Shown: positions 57,149-64,000 of the stretch, one piece after another
Layout of the letters: each line of letters opens with the position of its first letter
Numbering within the stretch: position 1 is the first letter of the stretch
From: Achatina immaculata
Lineage: Eukaryota > Mollusca > Gastropoda > Stylommatophora > Achatinidae
Direction: 5' to 3'
Assembly: GCA_009760885.1 (NCBI GenBank)
Contig: CM019701.1
Location: 32,006,697-32,070,696, forward strand
DNA: 64,000 bases
Notes under the pieces: model-generated
The model's database searches: none
The model's input: only the letters and a program-made list of their open reading frames with translations
Told to the model about the DNA's origin: nothing
Translations under genes and position numbers: made by a program

Positions 57149-57230
57149 GAAAGACAGGCATTTGTGGAAAACCCTTGCGGAAGCCCCATGTGCCCTGGGC
57201 ACTTAAGGTTCAGAGAGAGAGAGAGAGAAC
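57149..57230 (+). mobile_element. LINE-G 3' terminus (82 bp) inserted in the EN domain
   Basis: The sequence encodes, in another frame, KDRHLWKTLAEAPCALGT plus a TAA stop, followed by GGTTC and (AG)n, matching the LINE-G end at 26.64-26.70 kb (minus). AGAGAAC at 57142-57148 recurs at 57224-57230. The 82-bp length shifts frame by one. Confidence 0.88.
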
Positions 57231-57428
57231 ATACTTTTTGCAGAGCAGGTAAGTATATGCTGCATACAGGAGACACACCTAACCAAAGATGCCGCCTTTA
57301 AAATCAGAGGCTACCAGTGTTTTAGATCAGACCGACAGGACAGAAGAAAAGGAGGAGTACTCACACTTGTTAAGAATAACATCAGCGCATGTCAGGTGGG
57401 AGTGTACATGGAAGGAGCCGAATAGCAG

Positions 57429-58226
57429 ATGATCCATCTAAAAAGTAGTAATACAGATTTCCACCTCCTTAACTATTACTGTCCTAATGACCGCCCACTT
57501 GCTTTAGGAACAATCCCACACAAAGAGAGACTGATGGTCTGTGGTGATTTTAACAGTCATTCCCAGAGCTGGGGCTATGACCACATAGACAAGAGAGGAG
57601 AGGAAGTTGAGAGCTGGCAGGATGATAATGGACTTCTCCTGATCAACCAGCCAATGGATGCCTCAACATTTTACTCAAGGGCATGGCGTACAAAATCAAC
57701 ACCAGATCTGGTATTCCACTCTCCAGATCTGAAGTGGAACATTACACGTGAAGTTGGAAAACAACTTGGAGGTAGCGACCATCGACCAGTCTTCCTGACA
57801 ATAGAAAATGAACTCCTTAACACCAGTAACCCTCTCCCCAGATGGAACTATAAAAAAGCAAACTGGACAATGTACAGACATCGTACAGGTACCCTGGTGG
57901 GACAGCTGTCCATAGAAGGTAAGGATATTAACAGCATAGTGAAGGAATTCAATGCTTGTATCCTTCAGGCTGCTCGTGAAACCATTCCCAGAGGAGCTCG
58001 CAGGGACTATAAACCATACTGGTCTAGTGAGCTGGGAAAACTCCATGATGACGTGGAAGCAGCTCGAAAGCAAGCAGAAAATAGACCATGCCAAGAACAC
58101 CACAATAATTACCAACATTCTAAGGCCAAATTTCAGAGAGCAAAGCTGCAAGCCAGACGGGAAAGTTGGAGAGAGAAAACAGAGTCCCTAAACTTTGAAA
58201 GGATGGAAGGAAACTGTGGAAACTAA
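57429..58226 (+). CDS. Endonuclease C-terminal region and linker of I-type LINE (265 codons)
   Basis: LLNYYCPND at residues 13-21 and MVCGDFNSHSQSWG at 36-49 hold the catalytic Asp/Asn of the AP-endonuclease fold. WRTKSTPDLVFHS at 86-98 and GGSDHRPVFLTIE at 114-126 hold the final Asp-His pair. The linker before RT follows to residue 260. The apparent start is only the first ATG after a TAG at 57423-57425. The frame ends at a one-base deletion near 58200, after which RT continues in the next frame. The enzyme would nick target DNA to prime reverse transcription. Confidence 0.88.
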   Translation: MIHLKSSNTDFHLLNYYCPNDRPLALGTIPHKERLMVCGDFNSHSQSWGYDHIDKRGEEVESWQDDNGLLLINQPMDASTFYSRAWRTKSTPDLVFHSPDLKWNITREVGKQLGGSDHRPVFLTIENELLNTSNPLPRWNYKKANWTMYRHRTGTLVGQLSIEGKDINSIVKEFNACILQAARETIPRGARRDYKPYWSSELGKLHDDVEAARKQAENRPCQEHHNNYQHSKAKFQRAKLQARRESWREKTESLNFERMEGNCGN

Positions 58227-58381
58227 TCAAACAGTTAAATGATGAGAGTACTGGAAGAAGTACAAAGGTTACACTAATAGAGGATGGGAAAACTCTTACA
58301 GGTAAACAGGTAGCAGATCACTTTGCTCGCATTTTTGCACAGGACTACAACATTGATATCCATCCAGAGAAGGAGCGTACA

Positions 58382-59779
58382 GTGCGCATCGAGCCACAGA
58401 AAGAGGAGGAACAAGTCAGAAAAGTGGAGGTCATGGATGCACCAATCACACGCAGTGAGTTAGACCTAGCAGTTAGTAAACTGAAACCAAGGAAATCACC
58501 AGGACCAGATGGAGTGTCCAATGAAATGATCAAGAACCTGGGAATGGCAGCAATGGGAAAGCTGTTGGATATTTTCAATATGTGCTGGAGCACAGGTAAG
58601 TTACCTCAAATCTGGAAGGAAGCAAGCATGGTACCACTGCTAAAACCAGGGAAAAACAGTGATACTGCCTCCAGCTACAGGCCAATCAGTCTCACTAGCT
58701 GCCTATGCAAAACGATGGAACGCATCATTGACCTGAGGCTAAAATGGTACCTAGAAAGTGAAAACCTTCTCGTTCCACAACAAGCAGGATTTAGGCAGTA
58801 CTACAGTACGGAAGATCAAGTGACCTATCTCTCTCAAGAGATTGAGGATGCATTCCAAGAGAAAAACCTTGTACTAGCAGCGTGGATAGACCTGAAGAAA
58901 GCCTTTGATAAAGTATGGAAAAAAGGTCTGCTGTGGAAACTAAGAAACTGCAATGTGAATGGAAGACTGTACAACTGGATAAAGTCCTATTTACACAATA
59001 GAAGAGCTAGAGTAGTAATGGATGGACACAAAAGCCAGAAAGTACTTCTGCGACACGGTGTACCACAAGGAGGAGTCCTTTCGCCTACACTATTCCTTGT
59101 ATTCATTAATGACCTGGTCAAGGAACTTCCCTATGGAATCAAAGCGGCACTGTATGCAGATGATCTGGTCATGTGGTTTACAGATGAATATGCGACAGTT
59201 GCTACACAGAGACTCCAAAGAGCAGCAGACATCTTGACATCATGGACAAACAAATGGTGTGTAAGTATCAACACAGAGAAATCAAGTACCACTCTGTTCA
59301 CCCTCTCATCTAAACAGAAAGCAGGTAAGATCTTTGTAAATGAAATACCCTTAAGGATGGACAACCAACCCACTTACTTAGGAGTGACTCTTGACTCAAA
59401 ACTGACGTGGAAGCAACACATCAACAGTGCAGAAGCAAAAGCCAGAAGAAAACTAGCCATATTAAGAAAATTGAGTGGAACCACATGGGGAGCTAGTGAA
59501 AGAATCCTCAAGAATGTATATCAGCAAAGTATTCTACCACATTTAGAATATGGCTCAACATCTTGGTGCACAGCATCAAACACTACGCTGCATAATCTAG
59601 ACAAGGTTCAAAATCAGTCACTACGGATTATCACAGGTGCCATGAGGTCCACACCAATAGTAGAAATGCAGAAAATAGTTGGTGTTCAACCGCTAAAGGA
59701 ACGTAGAGACACAAAGGTCATGAAATATCAATCCTTACTAAAGATAGAAACTGCTGAAAGCAGAAAACTCAGAAACTAA
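58382..59779 (+). CDS. Reverse transcriptase ORF of I-type LINE (465 codons)
   Basis: The longest frame in the window and an apparently intact RT: KPRKSPGPDGVSNEMIKN at 35-52, SSYRPISLTSCLCKTMER at 97-114, QAGFRQYYSTEDQVTYL at 134-150, AWIDLKKAFDKVWKKGLL at 167-184 (catalytic Asp), LRHGVPQGGVLSPTLF at 223-238, ALYADDLVMWF at 256-266 (both Asp present), then the YLGVTLDSKLTWKQHI thumb block and LEYGSTSWCTA. The true frame starts upstream (about 58200) since the preceding 180 bp is open in the same phase. It ends KLRN with no RNase H. Confidence 0.93.
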   Translation: MRIEPQKEEEQVRKVEVMDAPITRSELDLAVSKLKPRKSPGPDGVSNEMIKNLGMAAMGKLLDIFNMCWSTGKLPQIWKEASMVPLLKPGKNSDTASSYRPISLTSCLCKTMERIIDLRLKWYLESENLLVPQQAGFRQYYSTEDQVTYLSQEIEDAFQEKNLVLAAWIDLKKAFDKVWKKGLLWKLRNCNVNGRLYNWIKSYLHNRRARVVMDGHKSQKVLLRHGVPQGGVLSPTLFLVFINDLVKELPYGIKAALYADDLVMWFTDEYATVATQRLQRAADILTSWTNKWCVSINTEKSSTTLFTLSSKQKAGKIFVNEIPLRMDNQPTYLGVTLDSKLTWKQHINSAEAKARRKLAILRKLSGTTWGASERILKNVYQQSILPHLEYGSTSWCTASNTTLHNLDKVQNQSLRIITGAMRSTPIVEMQKIVGVQPLKERRDTKVMKYQSLLKIETAESRKLRN

Positions 59780-59790
59780 CATTGAGCCTA

Positions 59791-60790
59791 ATTAACTCTG
59801 TGGTATACCAAAGTTCTCTGCTGTGGCCCTAATCGAGTTTGATACTGAGAAAAATCATAAGAAAAATGACTTGAGATATTTCGTGAAGCAGTGATGAAGC
59901 TAAAGTGTACGCTATGCTTTGCTTTTATTCTTGATTTCTTCGCTTTGTGCATGGATCAGTTGTTTCTCATTTGATAATATAAACAATAGACAGTGAACCA
60001 TTTTGACTTTCTAAGTCTTGGGACTTGACGGTAGGGACTAGAGACTTGACGGTAATGATCAGAGGGTAGTAACTTGGGACTTCTGTGGCAGTATAGGGAG
60101 ATAACTGTTGCTTTTATAGAAAGGGCAGTTGTTATGTTTCCCTTTTTGAACTTTTCCGTGGTCGGTCCTTCTAGTACGCCACGTAGGCTGTGAAACCCGT
60201 GACAGAGAATTGTGGGAGAGACTATGAGTTGGCAGTCAGTCTATATTTGAACGTGTACCTGTGAGGATGGTTTCTGTGATGGTCTCTGTTGAGAAAATGG
60301 ATGTTTATATCTGTTACTGGAGTTGTAAGAAGTATGAATGGACTCACCATGTGGTCATCCGATTCATCAGTAAAACCTCATGTCAAGTGATACGCAGGAC
60401 TGGCTTGACATCTGTGTCAGTGTGTTGCCAACTTCATGAATGAAAGAGCCATGGAAGTAAAGGATGATTGGAGACAGTGAATAACTAATCCAGTAACACT
60501 TAGCACACACGGCTTCAGGTAATGCCCCAAGTTTTCATATAGTAACACACTAAACACACCGGCACATACGACTTCACTTCAAGACAAAAGCATGAGACTT
60601 GGCTATCCACGAAAACGTCTGGAATGCATTACAGGTTCTCAGCACTGCGAATCATTTATCCCACAGAATCCAGAAATCCCTAGTAGATCAGGCGTGAAAA
60701 CTGAACACGTACAACAGTGAGAACATGAAGATTGTCTGGGGTGAGACAGTCACTCCCAATTTTTGAGGAGGCAATTTAAAGATTTGAGGG
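59791..60790. other. No recognisable feature
   Basis: Unique sequence with short direct words (GACTTGACGGTA twice near 60028 and 60050). No gene. Confidence 0.5.
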
Positions 60791-60794
60791 AGAA

Positions 60795-61115
60795 AAAAAA
60801 GAGAGAGACAGACAGACAGACAGAGAACGAGAGAAATAGGAGAGAAAAAGAACAAAAGAGAGAGAACGAGATAGGAAAGAGAGAACTAGAAGGATAGGAT
60901 AGAAAACGAGAGAGAGAACGAAAGACAGAGAACGAGAGACAGAGAGAGAAAGTGAATGAGAGACAGAGAGAGAAAGTGAATGAGAGACAGAGAGAGAACG
61001 AAAGACAGAGAGAGAAAGTGAACGAGAGAGATAGAGAAAACGAGAGAAAGAGAGAACGAAAGACAGAGAGAGAGAGAGAGAGAACGAAAGATAGAGAGAG
61101 AAAGAGAGAAATAGA
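60795..61115. repeat. GA-rich array with GAGAACGAGAGACAGAGAG units
   Basis: Purine-only strand; (GACA)n near 60806, then units of about 24 bp (GTGAATGAGAGACAGAGAGA). Minus frames encode low-complexity SLSLSF. Confidence 0.92.
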
Positions 61116-61635
61116 AAGCCTCACATAACAAGGAGAGACGAGATGTAAGGAGAAAGGGTTACTGATAGATTACGCTAGATGCACACTTCTGAATTATTTA
61201 TAAGCTGATCCAGTCCCGAAATGCAGGCATGCTTTAGAATAAGAAACATGACAAGCACCGCAGGGACAACCAAAATAACAAAAACTTGGCCTCGCCCACA
61301 GAACTCTTGGGAACAGACAGAAATGTCTGAGTATAAGGCATAAACCAATTTCTACACTTGCAGCAGAACACTGGTACAAAGAGAACGATGAGCTTCGGTT
61401 GTAAGATCAGCTTTCCTCAGTTCCTTGGAAGATCTGGCATAGAAGCATCAAGCGATGTAACTAGTTAAAATATGTCTGCATTTGTAACAAAAACTTTGAG
61501 CACTAACTACTTGAGTAACTTCTAAAAACCGTGCATTAAACTGACTTTTTTTTATCTGAAAACTCTATATCCCATGAATACCCAGTGTCAAGCGATAGGG
61601 AAAGAAGATATATTTACTGTAATATAAGTATTTAA
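61116..61635. other. No recognisable feature
   Basis: Unique sequence. Confidence 0.5.
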
Positions 61636-61639
61636 CGAA

Positions 61640-61868
61640 GCTAGTAAATTACAAACCATTAACACAAGACTTAATGTAAGCTATCAAACAAGTACATCAC
61701 AAACCTTCAGCACGAAACTTAATGTAAGATACCAAACAAGTACATTGCAAAACATCAGCACAAGACTTAATGTAAGAACCAGACAAGTACATCACAAACC
61801 ATCAACACAAGACTTTATGTAAGACAACCAGACAAGTGCATCACAGAAACCATCAACACAAAAGCAGT
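61640..61868. repeat. Minisatellite, about 50 bp unit, about 4.5 copies
   Basis: Units AAGTACATCACAAACCATCA plus ACACAAGACTTAATGTAAGATACCAAAC. A further diverged copy lies at 62312-62362, after about 440 bp of unrelated sequence. Confidence 0.9.
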
Positions 61869-62311
61869 GATTGCGCTAACCGATAATTACCGATAAATTA
61901 CTGATTAAAAAAAAAAAAAGAAAAACCGAAACTTTGGGAGGTCGCCGGTTAGCTTAATCAATTTATATTATAAAAAAAAAGCAACCAGCAAAATCAGTTG
62001 GAGGATAATCAAGCCAGAAAGATGACGATGATGATGCTCAATTTGCATGGAAGTGAATGGGCCAGTTTTGACTTTGGTTCAGCATGTGAATATTTTGTAA
62101 AAGATTAAATTTCGCCACAAAATAAAATAAGACGAAAATTCACAGAAACATTTAGTTTCTGCCGATGTTTGTACAGGTTTTTATACTTAAAAAAAAAAAA
62201 AAAGTACCGAATGTTGTAGTGAGAAAAACGGTAGTTCGGAAAGTCTTCATGCAAGCTGAAAGACATGTATAATTGTACCGGTTTCAAAAATATCCTAGTG
62301 TGATCATTGTC
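61869..62311. other. Unidentified insert splitting the 50-bp array
   Basis: It begins with GCGCTAACCGATAATTACCG and contains A tracts (61908-61919, 61972-61980, 62190-62203) and a GATGATGATG run at 62023-62035. GCTAACCG near 61876 is inverted as CGGTTAGC near 61947. No coding domain. It may be one or more non-autonomous elements. Confidence 0.45.
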
Positions 62312-62503
62312 ACAAGATTTCATGTAGAAAGAAGTACATCACGAACTATCAATACGGAACTTAATGGAAAACAACGGAAATAGTCCTACAGTTATGATTC
62401 CTCTTCTATCAAATCTGACGCTGCCTTTCTGAAAAGAACGAGATGCCTTGGTAAGATCATAATCGTGAACAGCAGACATCATGTGCCATCTCCAGAACGA
62501 AGG

Positions 62504-62754
62504 GGTGTCTGAGTGGCGAAGTGGTTAGTGCACTGGTCTCTCATGGCGAAGGTCGGGGGTTCGAATCCGGCCGACGGCACCCCGCCGTAGAAATGGGTAC
62601 CCGACTTCTTCTGGAGTTGGGGAAGGAAAGGCAGCCAGGCGTGATACTGACCATATCACCCTCTAGTGTGCTGACAGGTCAAGGAAAATATGGGCACTAA
62701 CACCATATCCCTATGTGCCTCCGAGGCATGACAGGGTCACCTTTACCTTTTTAC
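62504..62754 (+). mobile_element. SINE-1, full length, with perfect 14-bp TSD
   Basis: The reference SINE-1 copy. Head GTCTGAGTGGCGAAGTGG (A box) and GGTTCGAATCC (B box), body CGACTTCTTCTGGAGTTGGG, core CCAGGCGTGATACTGACCA, and an end of two ACCTTT units. Target duplication CTCCAGAACGAAGG at 62490-62503 and 62755-62768. The perfect duplication suggests a recent insertion. Confidence 0.97.
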
Positions 62755-62768
62755 CTCCAGAACGAAGG

Positions 62769-62995
62769 TTGGCAGTAATGAATCTCCAGTTGCCTCGCTC
62801 CCTCGACTTGATGGTGCACTCAGTCAGGTTGTGTCCTGTCCATTCTCGTATGTTATCTTCCAAACTAAATAACTATTTGATGTCGACTACACGCCTTCAT
62901 GAGTCATAAAACTAAGTTATTTTAGACTGCTCTTAGAGACACCCAATTCAGTTGTTTATTCTGAATAGTACCGACATTTTTGTTTGATAGTCACT
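62769..62995. other. Short unique spacer
   Basis: No feature recognised; it includes the sequence pre-dating the SINE insertion. Confidence 0.5.
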
Positions 62996-62999
62996 TATA

Positions 63000-63216
63000 T
63001 ATGAATGTGGTTACCTTCTGTATTGAGGGCATGGATAACTGCGAAACTTAAATGTTATATTTGATTTTATGTCTCTCAGTTTCAATGTTATAAAACAAAA
63101 CATATTTGTAGAATGTCTGGGACAGGGTGAAAATTGTATGATAAAGGGCAGAATGTCAGATGGGCTGCATGGCCAATTCTTAACCGTTTTGAAATAAAGA
63201 TCAATCAATCAATCAG
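63000..63216 (+). mobile_element. LINE 3'UTR end with (ATCA)n tail
   Basis: GGGCAGAATGTCAGATGGGC, CCAATTCTTAACCG and AATAAAGATC, followed by three ATCA units, parallel the minus-strand copy at 49.74-49.82 kb. Upstream 63000-63150 may belong to the same 3'UTR. No coding part. Confidence 0.65.
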
Positions 63217-63224
63217 CCTACCTC

Positions 63225-63692
63225 TTCCTTCCACCTTTTCTTCTAATATGGTCTTCAGTATGTCATTATGTCTTTATGGTCAAAATACGTGAGCTTTTAT
63301 GACCAAGACAATACAACAGAGGATACATTCATGAACTACTGCTCGAGGAGGATTTTAAGCACTAAATGGCAGGACAAGATCAGGAACAAGGAGGTCTGGG
63401 TAAGGCCAGGACAAGAACCTATGAACCTACAAATCATGTCTAGGAAGTGGAGGTGGATTGGCCACACTGAAGAAACCCGACACCAACATAGCAAGACAGG
63501 CACTGACATGGAATCTTCAAGGAAACAGAAAACGAGGAAGGCCTGGACTTACTTGGAGAAATTATAACAGTGCTCAGAGACAAGGGATAGACATGGAAGG
63601 AAGCAGAGAATAATTCCAAGCACAGGGATAACTGGAGAGCTTTTATCCACGACCTATGCTCTCAAGGGAGTGAAAGGCGATGATGATGATTT
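63225..63692 (+). mobile_element. LINE-H 3' end with GAT tail
   Basis: A frame from 63268 encodes FYDQDNTTEDTFMNYCSRR, WQDKIRNKEVWVR, SRKWRWIGHTEETR (conserved WRWIGHT block) and KAWTYLEKL. After shifts it ends WRAFIHDLCSQGSERR, with a TGA stop opening the TGATGATGA tail at 63680-63691. An RTE-like C-terminus; the RT palm is absent. Confidence 0.87.
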
Positions 63693-63714
63693 GATCTTTA
63701 TTTCTTGAGAAGTT

Positions 63715-63965
63715 CACATTGCACTTGGTGCTGTTCTAAAACTTGTGCATTTGTTCTTCTCATTCTCCATGTTAGATGACACTAGTTTTCTGCAGAACCA
63801 CATTTCTGCTGCATTAATCTTTCTCTCAGAGTCCAGGCTTCTATTCCATACAGTAAAACAGTGTAGATGTAGCATATACTCTGCTACCTGTGACAGTAAC
63901 ACACAAATACAGAACACATTCCATAAACCCAAACATGGAATAATAAAACAATTCAGAGACCACAC
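63715..63965 (-). mobile_element. LINE-A-like fragment (minus)
   Basis: The minus frame encodes VWNRSLDSERKINAAEMWFC and RKLVSSNMENEKN, matching the SWTIGKSAQKSLEAEEMWF and RRML region of LINE-A. It is short and diverged, and may run past the right window edge. Confidence 0.75.
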
Positions 63966-64000
63966 AAATAATCAACAGCTTTAAATAAAACCAAAAAAAT

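Larger units (their letters stand above)
56594..59790 (+). mobile_element. I/Jockey-type LINE with EN and RT, broken
   Basis: Order on plus: a possible 5' region with an unassigned 63-codon frame (56596-56787), the EN start QELKIMQWNAEGV at about 57065-57100, a LINE-G insertion (57149-57230), further EN, then RT to 59779. Breaks are the insertion, a TAG at 57423-57425, a likely deletion between about 57500 and 57520, and a one-base deletion near 58200. No RNase H domain follows the RT, although relatives with this RT C-terminus often have one, so the 3' end may be truncated. Confidence 0.9.

Noticed and set aside
62504..62575. Functional tRNA gene
   Set aside because: A and B boxes are present, but the cloverleaf is imperfect and the sequence continues into a SINE body flanked by a target duplication.
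1..64000. Bacterial operons, phage, plasmid or defence system
   Set aside because: No prokaryotic gene organisation, ribosome binding sites or relevant protein families; all recognisable proteins are eukaryotic transposon proteins.
1..64000. LTR retrotransposon or endogenous virus
   Set aside because: I found no gag, protease, integrase or envelope motifs and no long terminal repeats; all RTs are of non-LTR type.

Overview
The window looks like repeat-dense, gene-poor DNA from an animal nuclear genome, probably a mollusc or another lophotrochozoan invertebrate. The evidence is many decayed non-LTR retrotransposons, Tc1/mariner and hAT-like DNA transposon remnants, tRNA-derived SINEs with pol III boxes, abundant microsatellites, and no operons or ribosome binding sites. 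The phylum is inferred from the style of the elements. I found no host protein gene I could defend and no free-standing tRNA or rRNA gene. Nearly all long open frames are either transposon reverse transcriptase (RT) pieces or by-products of tandem repeats.

Transposon labels used below are local. LINE-A and its variant A2 are RTE-like, with C-termini ending RHGT and (TGA)n tails. LINE-B has a C-terminus with GRPRETLKRTLLRE and a GATGTAA-type tail. LINE-C ends RKGHAND with a (TGAC)n tail. LINE-D is RTE-like with an (ATGA)n tail. LINE-F has a (GAA)n tail, LINE-G a (GA)n tail, and LINE-H a (GAT)n tail. There is also one I/Jockey-type LINE with an endonuclease (EN) and RT. SINE-1 and SINE-2 are tRNA-headed and share a central domain.

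Layout. 0-4.6 kb: minisatellites and two LINE-C 3' ends. 4.6-7.0 kb: a dead LINE-A with a second LINE-A nested in it, a GAA expansion, and a 48-bp tandem amplification inside its RT. 7.8-8.4 kb: 25-bp repeats, then GATA and CATA tracts. 9.4-9.8 kb: LINE-B split by LINE-C. 11.7-14.2 kb and 14.9-16.6 kb: very large minisatellites. 14.5 and 19.4 kb: SINE-1. 18.2-19.0, 21.4-22.5 and 23.6-25.0 kb: arrays, one with nested higher-order structure. 26.4-27.5 kb: LINE-A2 split by LINE-G. 27.6, 30.6 and 32.3 kb: arrays. 32.9-33.7 kb: LINE-F pieces in inverted orientation. 33.7 kb: SINE-2. 36.1-38.1 kb: LINE-B. 38.1-39.4 kb: DNA transposon remnants. 39.9-41.9 kb: LINE-A2 carrying both a mariner-like element and a LINE-C. 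43.9-45.5 kb: LINE-D. 47.2-49.05 kb: the best preserved LINE-A. 51.9-56.0 kb: four large minisatellites. 56.6-59.8 kb: the I-type LINE, broken in its EN by a LINE-G tail. 61-64 kb: arrays, a full SINE-1 with a 14-bp target duplication, a LINE 3' tail, and LINE-H.

Nothing here works together as a host pathway. The coherent story is layered transposition: six nested insertions and two free SINEs can be dated relative to their hosts by target-site duplications (TSDs) that I read directly. On top of this lie more than 20 unrelated minisatellites, roughly a quarter of the window by my own addition. The most notable patterns are: LINE families whose stop codon lies inside their 3' tail microsatellite; a near-perfect hairpin built from the last codons of LINE-D; two SINE families with different tRNA heads but a common core; and minisatellite growth inside an RT coding region.
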